Source: Burkholderiales bacterium (GTDB lineage Bacteria > Pseudomonadota > Gammaproteobacteria > Burkholderiales > Burkholderiaceae_C). From it: a stretch of 64,000 nt of DNA. The notes below the pieces were generated by a model. That model was not told the origin of the DNA, made no database searches, and was given only the letters and a program-made list of their open reading frames with translations. The position numbers and the translations under genes are program-made. The stretch lies in NCBI GenBank assembly GCA_947448955.1, contig CANFPU010000006.1, positions 1 through 64,000 on the forward strand, written 5' to 3'. Shown here piece by piece: positions 28,969 through 38,970 of this stretch (position 1 is the first letter of the stretch; each line of letters opens with the position of its first letter).

Positions 28969-30217
28969 AGCGCAGCGCTTCGGCAGGCTTGACCCGGCTT
29001 GCCCGCCAGCTCGGGTAGATCGTCGCGACGAAGGCCAGCGCCAGCGAGATCAAGGCGATCGGCAGGATGTCGGCCGCTCGCGGGTCGCTGGGCATGCGGC
29101 TGATCAGGTAGACGCTGGCCGGCAGGAACACCGTGCCAAGCAAACGCTCCAGCGCGGGCACCAAGGTGCCAATATTGACGGCCACCAGCAGCCCGAAACC
29201 CACACCGCCCAACGTCCCGATCACGCCGCTGGCGGCGCCCTGCACCACGAAGATGCCCATGATTGAACGCGGGCTCGCCCCCAGTGTTCGCAAGATCGCG
29301 ATGTCGGCGCGCTTGTCGGTCACCGTCATCACCAAGGTCGAGACCAGGTTGAAGGCCGCGACCGCGACGATCAAGGTCAGGATGATGAACATCAGGCGCT
29401 TCTCCAACTGCACCGCGTCGAACCAGTTTCGGTTGGTGCGGGTCCAATCGCGTACCAGCAGCCCAGGCGGCATCTGCTCGATCAACTGCTGCGACACCGC
29501 GCGGGCCCGATGCAGATCGGCCAGCCGCAGCTGCACGCCACTCGCACCATCGAGCCGGTACAGCTTGGCGGCGTCGGCCAGATGGATCAGCGCCAGCCCG
29601 CTGTCATATTCGTAATGCCCGGCCTCGAAGGTACCCGCCACGGTGAAACTCTTGAGCCGCGGCACGGTGCCTGCCGGCGTGATCTGTCCGCCCGGGGCCA
29701 CCAAGGTGACGCTGTCGCCCACCCGAACCCGAAGCGTTCGCGCCAACTCTAGCCCCAACACGATGCGCCAGGCGCCGGGCTGCAATTGCGCCAACACGCC
29801 GTCGCGCAGTTGCGCCGCCAGCGGCGTGACCTGGGCTTCCTCGGCGGGGTCGATGCCGCGCACCACCGCACCACGCATTTCATCGCCGCGAGCGATCAAC
29901 GACTGCGCCGCGATGAATGGCGCAGCGGCCAACACGGCAGGGTTGCGACGCGCCTCGGCCGCCGTGGCGCGCCAATCGGCCAAGGCCTGGCCCTGGGCGT
30001 CCAGCAGTTCGACATGGGACACGACGCTGAGCATGCGGTCGGTCACCTCTTTCTGGAAGCCGTTCATCACGCTGAGCACGATGATCAACGCGGCAACACC
30101 CAGCGCGATGCCCAGCATCGACACCAAGGAGATGAAGGAGATAAAGCCGTTGCGCCGGCCGGCACGCCCAGCCCTGGTGTAGCGCCAGCCGATCTGCCAT
30201 TCATAGGGCCAGTTCAT
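28961..30217 (-). CDS. lolC: Lipoprotein-releasing ABC transporter permease LolC/LolE
   Basis: A 418-residue inner-membrane permease. One N-terminal membrane segment ([30 protein letters not shown]) is followed by a large periplasmic domain (residues about 60-265) and three C-terminal membrane segments ([65 protein letters not shown]). This is the LolC/LolE topology, and the YTRA and [14 protein letters not shown] elements are characteristic. Only one permease gene is present, as in species with a single LolF-like subunit, so the C versus E call is not firm. Confidence 0.92.
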   Translation of the reverse strand: MNWPYEWQIGWRYTRAGRAGRRNGFISFISLVSMLGIALGVAALIIVLSVMNGFQKEVTDRMLSVVSHVELLDAQGQALADWRATAAEARRNPAVLAAAPFIAAQSLIARGDEMRGAVVRGIDPAEEAQVTPLAAQLRDGVLAQLQPGAWRIVLGLELARTLRVRVGDSVTLVAPGGQITPAGTVPRLKSFTVAGTFEAGHYEYDSGLALIHLADAAKLYRLDGASGVQLRLADLHRARAVSQQLIEQMPPGLLVRDWTRTNRNWFDAVQLEKRLMFIILTLIVAVAAFNLVSTLVMTVTDKRADIAILRTLGASPRSIMGIFVVQGAASGVIGTLGGVGFGLLVAVNIGTLVPALERLLGTVFLPASVYLISRMPSDPRAADILPIALISLALAFVATIYPSWRASRVKPAEALRYE

Positions 30218-30375
30218 GGGGTCGGGATGCTAACAGCGGCGTTCGTTGAACCGACGCGAGGCCACGGCCAGACCACGACCAGGGTTGGATGGCTGCCGCC
30301 CTGGCGCAGTGGCAACGGTCGCCAACAGGCTCTGGCCGCCGTGGTGTCGGGCTCGATCAGCATGGATCGCTGATA

Positions 30376-30410
30376 GAAAAAAGCCTCGACAAGCAATCTG
30401 CCGAGGCCTT
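30376..30410 (-). terminator. Intrinsic terminator, minus strand, after TonB receptor
   Basis: On the minus strand GCCTCG and CGAGGC pair across a 13-nt loop, followed by a TTTTTT run (30376-30382). It sits 114-148 bp after the receptor stop codon, past the 13-bp repeat array. Confidence 0.75.
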
Positions 30411-30490
30411 TCTGCCGCGCCCTTCTGCAGCGCCCTTCTGCAGCGCCCTCCTGCAGCGCCCTTCTGCCGACGCCTTCTGCCGACGTCTTC
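30409..30490 (+). repeat. 13-bp tandem repeat, about 6 copies
   Basis: Six successive 13-bp units of type CTTCTGCAGCGCC with point changes, the last two reading CTTCTGCCGACGC or CTTCTGCCGACGT, followed by a partial CTTC. It lies between the TonB receptor stop and its terminator. The rest of the 306-bp gap (30218-30523) shows no gene. Confidence 0.9.
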
Positions 30491-30523
30491 AGTGGGATGC
30501 CGCCCAGGCGGCCCCCCGCGCGA

Positions 30524-33226
30524 TCAGAACTTGTAGCTGCCGCGCAGGTAGTAAGTCCTGCCTGTCGGGTCGGTGTAGCGCGGGTCATAGCCCGCCTGGA
30601 AGGTCTGGGTCTGGTAGGACAGCGGCGGGGCACGGTCGAATAGATTGCGCACGCCTACCGTCACACCAAAGCCCTTGGCCGCAGTCCACGAACCGAAGGC
30701 GTCGATCGTCGTGTACGACGCCACCTTGAAGCCGGCATCCGGCGCATCAGCTGAATCGGTGTAACCAGACTTGTAATGCGCAGCCAAGCCCGCGCCATAG
30801 GCACCGCTGCTCCAGTTCATGCTGGCGTTGTGCTGCCACTGAAACACCGGGCCGATGCCCGAGTAAACACCGGCGTTCTGGTTCCATTCACCGCCTTCGG
30901 TGTTCTGGTATTCGTATTTCTGAACATAGCTGCTGCTCAGCATGAAGCCGAATTGACCCAGCGCCGTGCGCAGTTTGTAGTTCGCGCTCAGGTCCACACC
31001 GCTGGTGTTGACGCCGCCCAGGTTCTGGGTCCGGAGGTCGACATAGCCGCAGGTCACCGGGTTGGGGCATTCAGAACCGTCTGTCGCCAGATAGCCGCTG
31101 GCGGTGCGGTGGTAGAGGCCGGCATAAATGGTCTTGGACTTGGGACCGAAGACATCGTCCTGGCTGATGCTGCCGATCGAGTGCTGCAGGCGAATCCACC
31201 ACAAATCGACGCCAAAGTTCAGCCCGGCCGTGGGTTCGAACACCATGCCCAGCGTCGCGTTCTTAGACGTTTCAGGCTTCAGGTTCGGATTGCCACCGGT
31301 CAAGGCCATGAACTGCGCCGCGCAACTCACCGCCGTCGTCTTGCCCGGTGCGACCACGCCAGCCGGGCAGTTGATCGGGTCGTTTTGCTGCGTGGTGTTG
31401 GTATAGGACTGCGCGGCGTTGATCTCATAGAGTGACGGCGCACGGAAGCCTGTCGAGTACGAACCGCGCAGCAGGAACTGCGGCATCGGCGTGAACTTGA
31501 AGTTCACTTTGGGGTTGGTGGTGTTGCCGAAGTCGCTGTACTTGTCGTAACGCAGCGCCGCGGTCAGGTCCAGATTCTTCATCAACGGCAGGTTCAGCTC
31601 AGCATAGGCGGCATAGACATTGCGCGTGCCCTGGTTGAGCGTGTCCGGATCAATACCGGTGCTGGCGACCACCTTGGCGGCATAAGGCGCGTTAGCCGCG
31701 CTGCGGAAGTCCTGCCGCTGCGCTTCGCCACCCACCGCCAAGGCCACTTGGCGACCGGCACCCATCCAGTCACCGAGTTCCCGGCTGGCATGGCCGTCGA
31801 CACCCTTGGTCGTGCCCTTGGCGTTCATCACGTTGCCGTCGAGCGCCGCGCCGTTGATCAACGCGGTACCGGCAGCGTCCTGCGCGCCAAACGGGTTGAT
31901 GATGCCGTTCAACATGCCGGCCGTGATGATCCCGCCGTCGCTGTAGCCTTTGAGGTTTTCCTTGACCTTGTTTTCGTTGTACGAGGCGGCAGCCTGGTAG
32001 TCCCAGGCACCCAAGCTACCCGTCAACGAAGCGACCAAGCGCTGCTGGTTGTTGATGTTCTGGTCAGCGCGCGGGCCGTTCGGCAGGTCACGCCACTTGA
32101 TGTTGACAAAGCCAGGCTTGATCCCGGACGCCAGTTGTGCTGCGGTCGGGGCGTAAGTGGCGCTTAGCGGGATGTTCGGCACAAATGAATTGCCAGAATT
32201 GCCCGGGTAATACGGATTGGCTGAACCATCCAGCCGGGTTCTGTTTTGCTTGAGGCCACCATAAGGCACTGGCGCAATCTGACTTTGAACCGTGCTTTCG
32301 CTGGCGAAATACTCAAGACCCAGTTCCTGGTTCGCGTTGAGCTTGAGCCCGCCCTTGAGCAGGCCCGTCGTGCGCTCACTTCGGGGCACATAGTCCACAA
32401 AGCTCGACGTCGTCATCTGGCATCCGAGCATGTTGGCGTTCGGGATCAGATTGGTCCCGGCCGCGCAAGTCGGCGCGGTCGGATTGCCGGTGCTGCCATC
32501 TTGATAGTAGTTAGCCGGGCTCGTGGTGGGCGACAGTCCCCCTGCATAACGCGCGTTGAATGGGCGCTGCATGCCGCCCACCCGGTCCTGGATCTGGCGG
32601 TCCAACATCGCGAAGACATTGAAACCGTCCTTGCCCAGGTCGCCAAAGCCGTAGCCAATGTTGCCGCTCTTGGCCTGGCCGCCAGCATGCTGGGGCGAGT
32701 CAATCCCGCCGGTGATCACGCCGCCGGTGAAGTCCTTGCGCGTGATGAAGTTGATGACGCCGCCGACCGCATCGCTGCCGTACAGCGCAGAAGCGCCATC
32801 TCGCAGCACCTCGACGCGCTCGAGCGCGGCGAAAGGAATCATGTTCAGATCGGGGGCCGAACTGTCAAAAGCGTTGTTCGCCAAACGGCGGCCGTTCAGC
32901 AGCACCAAGGTCTTGTTGGCGCCAAGGCCCCGCATGTTCGCAAAGGACGCGCCGCCGGTGCCCAGGCCCACGACCTGGCTCGTGCTCTGCTGCATTTGCA
33001 TCGAACTCAAGCTGGCCATCACCTGCTCGATCGTCGTCACACCTTGGCTCTTGAGGTCTTCCATCTTGACGACAGTGACCGGGACCGCTGTTTCGGCATC
33101 GATGCGCCGAATCGCCGAGCCTGTGATCTCTACCCGCTGAGACGCTTGCTGCGCCATGGCGCCGATGGACGCCAAGCTGCCAACCGCCAGCGCGACCGCA
33201 AGGCCAATTCTTGATCGTTTGAACAT
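30524..33226 (-). CDS. TonB-dependent outer-membrane receptor
   Basis: 900 residues. A signal peptide (MFKRSRIGLAVALAVGSLASIGAMA) precedes an N-terminal plug domain with VEITGSAIRRIDAETAVPVTV, FANMRGLGANKTLVLLNGRR, RVEVLRDGASALYGSDAVGGVINFI, then a 22-strand-type barrel ending YYLRGSYKF with a terminal Phe (BAM recognition). The style is that of large Xanthomonas/Caulobacter-type receptors for oligomers, siderophores, carbohydrates or cobalamin; the ligand is unknown. The start at 33226 has GGAG 8 nt upstream; longer starts lack a signal peptide. No TonB/ExbBD gene lies nearby. Confidence 0.9.
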   Translation of the reverse strand: MFKRSRIGLAVALAVGSLASIGAMAQQASQRVEITGSAIRRIDAETAVPVTVVKMEDLKSQGVTTIEQVMASLSSMQMQQSTSQVVGLGTGGASFANMRGLGANKTLVLLNGRRLANNAFDSSAPDLNMIPFAALERVEVLRDGASALYGSDAVGGVINFITRKDFTGGVITGGIDSPQHAGGQAKSGNIGYGFGDLGKDGFNVFAMLDRQIQDRVGGMQRPFNARYAGGLSPTTSPANYYQDGSTGNPTAPTCAAGTNLIPNANMLGCQMTTSSFVDYVPRSERTTGLLKGGLKLNANQELGLEYFASESTVQSQIAPVPYGGLKQNRTRLDGSANPYYPGNSGNSFVPNIPLSATYAPTAAQLASGIKPGFVNIKWRDLPNGPRADQNINNQQRLVASLTGSLGAWDYQAAASYNENKVKENLKGYSDGGIITAGMLNGIINPFGAQDAAGTALINGAALDGNVMNAKGTTKGVDGHASRELGDWMGAGRQVALAVGGEAQRQDFRSAANAPYAAKVVASTGIDPDTLNQGTRNVYAAYAELNLPLMKNLDLTAALRYDKYSDFGNTTNPKVNFKFTPMPQFLLRGSYSTGFRAPSLYEINAAQSYTNTTQQNDPINCPAGVVAPGKTTAVSCAAQFMALTGGNPNLKPETSKNATLGMVFEPTAGLNFGVDLWWIRLQHSIGSISQDDVFGPKSKTIYAGLYHRTASGYLATDGSECPNPVTCGYVDLRTQNLGGVNTSGVDLSANYKLRTALGQFGFMLSSSYVQKYEYQNTEGGEWNQNAGVYSGIGPVFQWQHNASMNWSSGAYGAGLAAHYKSGYTDSADAPDAGFKVASYTTIDAFGSWTAAKGFGVTVGVRNLFDRAPPLSYQTQTFQAGYDPRYTDPTGRTYYLRGSYKF

Positions 33227-33578
33227 TGAAACTCCAATTTCGGTAACCAATGGACCTGCAAACCCCTCGACGCAGAAATTCACTTGCTGCGCAGGAGGTG
33301 CTGATCGAAACCCTATTCGGGTGATGTGTGACGGCATTGTGACCAAGGGAATGCCCACCCCCGCCGAATTGGCTCCATCTAAAGGCCAATTCGTCATCAA
33401 AATTTGCAAGAAATTCGCCGATAACTCAAGCGTCAAAGGCTGAAATTCTTTACCCAGCAGGCATTCAAGACCACGCCACCACGGTCTTTGCAGGGCTGGA
33501 TCGACCATCGAGATGGCGACGGCGCGCCGGTCGACAGGTCAAAGCGGACGACAGCGCCCCAGGTCGTTCACCCTCATC
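33227..33578 (-). promoter_or_regulatory. Upstream region of the first TonB receptor
   Basis: 475 bp separate the two receptor genes (33227-33701). The part nearest the first receptor start is locally less GC-rich (33375-33460), in keeping with a promoter, but no clear -35/-10 pair was found. No gene is seen here. Confidence 0.35.
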
Positions 33579-33623
33579 AACTGGCGATGAATCAACTGGC
33601 GATAAATCATCTGGCGATGGCAC
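33579..33623 (+). repeat. 15-bp tandem repeat, 3 copies
   Basis: Three 15-bp units AACTGGCGATGAATC, AACTGGCGATAAATC and ATCTGGCGATGGCAC in the gap between the two TonB receptor genes. Confidence 0.75.
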
Positions 33624-33646
33624 AGCGTTCGCCAAGACGCCAGACG

Positions 33647-33680
33647 AAAAAAAGGCCCGCCGGGACCAACCGGCAGGCCT
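33647..33680 (-). terminator. Intrinsic terminator, minus strand, after Oar-like receptor
   Basis: On the minus strand an 11-bp stem with one mismatch (AGGCCTGCCGG / CCGGCGGGCCT, 6-nt loop) is followed by a run of T. It lies about 20 bp past the receptor stop codon. Confidence 0.88.
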
Positions 33681-33701
33681 GGGACGTTCAGCGTTTGACG
33701 G

Positions 33702-36700
33702 TCAGAACTTGTAGTCGTAAGTCGCGGTGAACTTCACCGAGGCTGGCGCGGTATAACTGATCACCCGGCCGTAGGTCGGGCTGACCGTGGCGGGGTCATA
33801 GGCGGGCTCATGCACCTCGTCGACCGCCTGGACCGTCTGGCGGTTGAAGACATTGAACACATCGACCCTGAACTGCAGTCCCTTGACCATCGCCGGGCGG
33901 TAAATCAAATTCATGTCCAGCCGGGTGTCCCAGGGCAAATTGCCGGCACTGCCACGCGGCGAGAACGTCGTGACGCCGCCCACGGTGCAATAGCGGTAGG
34001 CGGCGCCATAGTCCAAGTCGTCAAACGTCGCGGTCGCGCCAGAGGGCGCCCAAGGCGTGCCGCCGAAGTTGCCAATGCAGTTCTTCGGCCGACCCGATGC
34101 CAACAGCAGATTCGCACCCACCTGGAATTCCGGCGTCACCGACACGAAGCCGTGGGCCTTGACCTGGTGCCGACGGTCGTTGGGCAGGAAACCGTAAGCG
34201 CCGAGCATCAGTTCCGGGTGATCCCAGGTCTGCGTCGCAGAAACGTCAGTCTGCGCCACGTCGGACAAGGTCTGGCCCTCGGTGTTGCCTTTGCTCTGCG
34301 AGTAGGTGTAATTGATCTTGCCGTACCAACCGTCGGACAACGGATGTTCAGCAAAGAAGTCCAGCGCGAAATAGCTGCGCTTGGCCTTCTCGAAGCCCAG
34401 GTCGGCGGCACTCAGGTTGACCGTGGTGTACTGACCTTTGCCCGAGTAATCGACCAGGAACTTGTTGGCCTGGCCCGGATTGAACGATGCACATCCGAAG
34501 CCGCCGTAGTTGGTGGTGTCGATCTTGTTCCTGGCTGCGAAGGCCTCGAAGGGTCGTGGGTCGCACAAGTCATCGATCGTCGCCACCAGCGACCGATAAG
34601 TCGCTTTCACCCCGACGTTGAGCTTGTTCGTCAGCGCCTTGGAGATCCCGAGCGACAACTCGTCCTGGCTGTTGGGCTTCAGGTCCTGGGCCGCCACCGT
34701 GTTGGCATCCTTGGCTTGGCCGTACTCGTTGTTCGCGGAATTCGGAGCACCCAGGTTCGTGCGACCGATCGGCGCACCGTTGGCATCGACCCCGGTGTAA
34801 GTGAAGTACTGCTTGGTGTAGGTGGAGCGGCTGGCACCACGCACGGCCAGGTGGGTCGGAATCTGCACGCCGTAGCGGCCCGCAGAGCCTTCGAGCTTGG
34901 TGGATTTATCGCCAGCCAAGTCATAAGTGAACTGAAACCGCGGATGCAGCTGGGTGTTGACCTTCAGGAAGGTCTGGCCATCCCCGTTGACGTTCTCATA
35001 CTTTTCGACCCGAACCCCCGGGATCAACAGCAGATCCTTGTTGAACTGCCACCGGTCCTCCAGGTAGAAGGCGGACTGGTTGGACCCGGCGTTGGTGGTC
35101 GTCGTGAAAACCTGCTCGCGGCCGTAGAAGTAGTTGGTCTTGCCGCCCACCACGGCCGAAATGGCATTGGCTTCAGCCAAGGTCTTGGTCATGCCTGCCG
35201 GCTTGAGGGCGCCATTGGTCGTGTTGGCATACACGTAGATCGCTCCGCCCGCGTACTGCTCGCCAGCGGCGATCGACTTCAAACTCACCTGGTCGGCGCC
35301 TGCACGCAACAGGTGTGCGCCGAACTTGTACTCCAGGTCAAAGCGAAGCGAGTCAACCTTGTCCTTGGAACCAGGCGACAACACTGTCGTGCCGGCGCCG
35401 AACGGGTAGGGATTGGTGTAGGTGTAGCCCGGGAAACGCGAGGCCGTCGGCGCGCTGACCTGGGGCTTGTTCGCGAACACGTCGACACCCGAGTAGGTGT
35501 TGGTGTGCGGCGACTCGCTGCGTCCCGCCAATGCGGTGATCGTCAAGTCATCGGTCAGGTAACCGGTGTACTTCAGAATCTGCGCCGTCCCACCGACACC
35601 ACCGGTGTGGTCGGGATGGTTGGCATAGTTGGCGACGGACGCCGGGATGCCGTCACGCGCCCCAGTGACGAAGTTGTAACCCGAGACGGTTTCCTGCTGT
35701 TTGTAGTTGTCGCCGAGCAGCGTCAGTTCGAGCGCATGGTTCTTGGTCAGATTGCCATCGAACTTGACCAAGTAGCGCTCGGTCGTATTTTTGCGGTCGG
35801 ACCAGCCATTGGCGAGGTAATTGGGCGTGGCACCCGTGGTCGGGAACGCCGCTGCAGACACCGCCTGCGAGCTGTCTCTGGACGACAGCTGCTCGACCGC
35901 TGCAAACATGAACAACTTGTCCTGAATCAGCGGGCCGCCCAGGTACGCCCCCGCCGACGTGGCCTGGGTCGAACGGTCGCTGCCACGAAGGTAGAGCTTG
36001 CCGTCAGTGGCGGCATTGCCGGCGAAGCCGGTCACCGGGTACAGGCGGTCGTTGTAGGTTGACCGGAGCGACGCCGGGGTGATGCTGGTGCTGAAGCCGC
36101 CTTCCCAGCTGTTGCCGCCAGACTTGGTGATGATGTTGACAACGCCACCGATCGATCGGCCGAACTCTGCGCCAAAGCCGCCCGAGGCCACGTTGGCTTG
36201 CGCGATGGCGCCGAACGGCAGTTCCATCGATCCCAGCTGGCTCAATGGGTTGGTGACCGGAAAGCCATTGATGTAGTAAGAGTTTTCCGAAGGCGCGCCG
36301 CCGCCGATGCTGGCGCCGCCCGAGTAGCGCGGGTCAGCGCGCGTGGTGTTGGGTGCGAGTTGGATGATGCCATCCAGGCTGCGCGCCATCGGCAGCGCGT
36401 CAAGTTGCTTGGCCGTGAAAGTCACCCCGTTGGTGGCAGCCGACATGTCAAGCCGGCGCGCATTGGCGGTCACCTGCACCACCTGGGTGTCACCGGCGAT
36501 CACCAATTCACTGCCTCGACCGAGCAGAACTTCAACCTCGGCACTGCTGCCGGCAGGTTGACCATTGCGCAGCAAGGTCGCCTTGTAGGTGCCCGTGGGC
36601 AACGCTGTGGCCGAGAAACGGCCGTTGGCGTCAGGGGTCAGCGTGCGCGTCGCCCCAGTCGCCACGTTTTGAACCACAACCGTGATGCCCGCACCGGGCT

Positions 36701-36842
36701 GCACCGTGCCATAAACGGTGCCGGATGCATTGGACTGCGCGAAGGCGCTGTTCGACATTGCGGTCATCAGCACGAGGCTGCTGACGGCCATGGCGATCGC
36801 ACGGCGCGACCGAGGCAACGAATTTGATGGGGTTTTTGTCAT
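33702..36842 (-). CDS. TonB-dependent receptor with carboxypeptidase-regulatory-like domain (Oar-like)
   Basis: 1046 residues. A signal peptide (MTKTPSNSLPRSRRAIAMAVSSLVL, ending at SAFAQS) is followed by a small beta-sandwich domain (GTVYGTVQPGAGITVVVQNV to TGTYKATL, residues about 40-110), the CarboxypepD_reg-like repeat of Oar proteins. A plug with DALPMARSLDGIIQLAPNTT and the NIITKSGGNSWEGGF signature, and a barrel ending ATYDYKF, follow. Oar in Myxococcus is linked to adventurous motility and social behaviour; many relatives import peptides or polymers. The ligand is unknown. It lies just downstream of the peptide ABC importer genes on the same strand. Confidence 0.9.
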   Translation of the reverse strand: MTKTPSNSLPRSRRAIAMAVSSLVLMTAMSNSAFAQSNASGTVYGTVQPGAGITVVVQNVATGATRTLTPDANGRFSATALPTGTYKATLLRNGQPAGSSAEVEVLLGRGSELVIAGDTQVVQVTANARRLDMSAATNGVTFTAKQLDALPMARSLDGIIQLAPNTTRADPRYSGGASIGGGAPSENSYYINGFPVTNPLSQLGSMELPFGAIAQANVASGGFGAEFGRSIGGVVNIITKSGGNSWEGGFSTSITPASLRSTYNDRLYPVTGFAGNAATDGKLYLRGSDRSTQATSAGAYLGGPLIQDKLFMFAAVEQLSSRDSSQAVSAAAFPTTGATPNYLANGWSDRKNTTERYLVKFDGNLTKNHALELTLLGDNYKQQETVSGYNFVTGARDGIPASVANYANHPDHTGGVGGTAQILKYTGYLTDDLTITALAGRSESPHTNTYSGVDVFANKPQVSAPTASRFPGYTYTNPYPFGAGTTVLSPGSKDKVDSLRFDLEYKFGAHLLRAGADQVSLKSIAAGEQYAGGAIYVYANTTNGALKPAGMTKTLAEANAISAVVGGKTNYFYGREQVFTTTTNAGSNQSAFYLEDRWQFNKDLLLIPGVRVEKYENVNGDGQTFLKVNTQLHPRFQFTYDLAGDKSTKLEGSAGRYGVQIPTHLAVRGASRSTYTKQYFTYTGVDANGAPIGRTNLGAPNSANNEYGQAKDANTVAAQDLKPNSQDELSLGISKALTNKLNVGVKATYRSLVATIDDLCDPRPFEAFAARNKIDTTNYGGFGCASFNPGQANKFLVDYSGKGQYTTVNLSAADLGFEKAKRSYFALDFFAEHPLSDGWYGKINYTYSQSKGNTEGQTLSDVAQTDVSATQTWDHPELMLGAYGFLPNDRRHQVKAHGFVSVTPEFQVGANLLLASGRPKNCIGNFGGTPWAPSGATATFDDLDYGAAYRYCTVGGVTTFSPRGSAGNLPWDTRLDMNLIYRPAMVKGLQFRVDVFNVFNRQTVQAVDEVHEPAYDPATVSPTYGRVISYTAPASVKFTATYDYKF

Positions 36843-37034
36843 CGAAGATGGTCCAGGAGGTCTGTTAAAAGTTAACCCATGATGTCGACACTGGGTACTG
36901 AGTTAAAGCCCGTAAATAATGTAAACAATTATTTCAAGCGTATGACACAGCGTCATGAGGGTAAACCCTTATTTTGATCGTGAGCGCAACAATCCATTGG
37001 CGCGTTGCATGGGCACCGCGACCGGTCAGACCCT
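36843..37034 (-). promoter_or_regulatory. AT-rich leader/promoter region of the Oar-like gene
   Basis: 192 bp with the lowest GC content around here (36860-36985), including TAATTGTTTACATTATTTAC and AACTTTTAACAG on the minus strand. Candidate -35 boxes TTGAAA or TTTACA are visible but the -10 is ambiguous. It separates the receptor from the ABC transporter operon, so the receptor probably has its own promoter. Confidence 0.5.
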
Positions 37035-38948
37035 TCACATCCGCGGTACCGCCGACAGCAGCGTTCGGGTGTAGTCCTCGGTCGGCCGAAGCAGCACGTC
37101 GGCGCCATCGCCCTGCTCGACGATGCGGCCTTCGCGCATCACCGCGACCCGGTCGGCGATGTACTCGACCACCGCGATGTTGTGCGTGATGAACAGGTAG
37201 CTGACACCGAGTTCGCGCTGCAACTCACGCAGCAGGTTCAGGATCTGCGCCTGCACCGACACATCCAGCGCCGAAGTCGGTTCGTCGCAGACGATCAGTC
37301 TTGGCTGCACCGCCAGCGCCCGCGCGATCGCGATGCGCTGACGCTGGCCACCCGAGAATTCATGCGGGTAGCGCTGCAGCGCATCGGCACGCAGACCCAC
37401 TTGATCGACGATGCGCAAGATGCGGGCGTGGCGCTCCTCGGGCAAGGTCTGCGCTTGCAGCGCGGCCAGGCCTTCATCGAGGATCTCGGCCACCCGCATG
37501 CGCGGATTCAGCGAAGCGAACGGGTCCTGGAAAATGATTTGCACCGAGCGCCGGGCTTCACGCAGCGCGGCACCTTGCAACTCGAACAAGTTGCGGCCGT
37601 CGAGCAGCGCCGATCCGCTGATCTCGGCCTGGCCGCGCAGCAGTTGCACGATGGCCTTGCCGGCGGTGGTCTTGCCACAGCCTGACTCGCCCACCAACGC
37701 CAGTGTTTGACCGGCTGCAATGTTGAAAGACAGTTGGCTGACCGCATCGAAGCGCGGCGCCTGGCGCTCAAAAACGCGCTTGGGCAACGAAAAGCTGACG
37801 CAAAGGTCTTTGACCTGCAGCAGCGGTACCGCGCCCGCATTGGCGGCAAGCGCCGGAACGTTTGGGGCCGCGGCTGCCGCGGCCGGGGCGGTGGCAGCCA
37901 ACGTTGAGACTTGCCTTGAGTCCGAGGTTGCGACCGACGTTGCGACCGGCGTTGCGACCCGCGTTACGGCCTCCACCCGGCCCAGACCCGAGCCGCCCGG
38001 CGCGAGCAACAGGCACCGCACCTGGTGGCCTGGCTCGCCCGTCAGTGCCGGGGCCGTGATGTGGCAAGCGGGCTGGGCGTGGACACAGCGCGGCGCGAAG
38101 CGGCAGCCGGTGAAGTCTTGCGTCAGCGGCGGCACCGTGCCAGGAATCGCTGCCAAAGCCTGGTCGCGCCGACCGGCACCGGGCAGCGCCTGCACCAGCG
38201 CACGGGCATAAGGGTGCTGCGGCTGGGCGAAGAACTGCGCCGCCGGCGCCACCTCGATGATCTGTCCGGCATACATCAGCGCCACTTGGTCGGCCATGCC
38301 AGCCACCACCGCCAGGTCATGGGTGATCAGCAACAGGCCCATGCCGTGCTCGCGCTGCAGGTCAGCCAGCAGGTCGAGGATCTGCGCTTGAATCGTCACG
38401 TCGAGCGCGGTGGTCGGCTCGTCGGCGACCAGGTAGTCGGGTTCGCAGGCCAGCGTCATCGCGATCATCACGCGCTGCTTCTGGCCGCCGCTCATGCGGA
38501 AGGGGTAATCGTCGATTCGCCGCTCGGGCTCAGGGATGCCGACTCGCTGGAGCCAGTCGATCGCCTTGGCGCGCGCCGCGTCACCACGCAGCGCGGTGTG
38601 GGTCTCGATCGCCTCGACCATCTGCCGGCCGACGGTCAGCACCGGGTTCAGGCTGGTGCCGGGCTCCTGGAAGATCATGCCGATGCGCCCGCCGCGCACC
38701 GACCGCATCCGGTATTCGGGCAAGCCGAGCAAGTCGGTGTCGTCGAGCGTGATGTCGCCGCCGACGACCGCGCCGTTCTCGGGCAGCAATCGCATCAGCG
38801 CCAGCGCGGTCATGCTCTTGCCGCAGCCCGATTCGCCCACCAGCGCAAAGGTCTGGCCTTGGCAAATCGTCAGGCTCAGGCCGGCAATGGCCTTGACGAT
38901 GCCCGCCTCGGCATCGAGCGCGACCTCCAGCTGCGTGGTCGTCAACAT
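37035..38948 (-). CDS. Peptide ABC transporter ATP-binding protein, two fused ATPase domains (YejF-like)
   Basis: 637 residues. The first ATPase (about 1-265) has Walker A VGESGCGKSMT, signature RMSGGQKQRVMIAM and Walker B YLVADEPTTALD; the second (about 365-637) has VGESGCGKTTAGKAIV, FSGGQRQRIAIARAL and LIVCDEPTSALD. Each is followed by the oligopeptide-transporter C-terminal region (PALTGEPGHQVRC). Together they form the nucleotide-binding pair of a YejABEF/Dpp-type importer. The linker (about residues 290-355) is rich in V, A and T and is partly built from a 12-bp tandem repeat. The start at 38948 (MLTTTQLEV) is chosen 23 nt after the upstream stop; longer starts overlap the permease. Confidence 0.9.
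   Translation of the reverse strand: MLTTTQLEVALDAEAGIVKAIAGLSLTICQGQTFALVGESGCGKSMTALALMRLLPENGAVVGGDITLDDTDLLGLPEYRMRSVRGGRIGMIFQEPGTSLNPVLTVGRQMVEAIETHTALRGDAARAKAIDWLQRVGIPEPERRIDDYPFRMSGGQKQRVMIAMTLACEPDYLVADEPTTALDVTIQAQILDLLADLQREHGMGLLLITHDLAVVAGMADQVALMYAGQIIEVAPAAQFFAQPQHPYARALVQALPGAGRRDQALAAIPGTVPPLTQDFTGCRFAPRCVHAQPACHITAPALTGEPGHQVRCLLLAPGGSGLGRVEAVTRVATPVATSVATSDSRQVSTLAATAPAAAAAAPNVPALAANAGAVPLLQVKDLCVSFSLPKRVFERQAPRFDAVSQLSFNIAAGQTLALVGESGCGKTTAGKAIVQLLRGQAEISGSALLDGRNLFELQGAALREARRSVQIIFQDPFASLNPRMRVAEILDEGLAALQAQTLPEERHARILRIVDQVGLRADALQRYPHEFSGGQRQRIAIARALAVQPRLIVCDEPTSALDVSVQAQILNLLRELQRELGVSYLFITHNIAVVEYIADRVAVMREGRIVEQGDGADVLLRPTEDYTRTLLSAVPRM
37927..37962. repeat. 12-bp tandem repeat inside the ABC ATPase linker
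   Basis: Three 12-bp units GTTGCGACCGAC, GTTGCGACCGGC and GTTGCGACCCGC, with a fourth partial copy. On the minus strand they encode V-A-T-S-type repeats in the linker between the two ATPase domains. Confidence 0.8.
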
Positions 38949-38970
38949 GCGCGGGGTCCAGTCTCGATCA

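Noticed and set aside
30409-30490. CRISPR array
   Set aside because: Units are 13 bp, directly adjacent and without spacers; no cas genes. The same applies to the other arrays.
33810-36062. Long plus-strand open frame opposite the Oar-like receptor
   Set aside because: Composition is only the mirror of the receptor gene; no motifs, signal or ribosome binding site.
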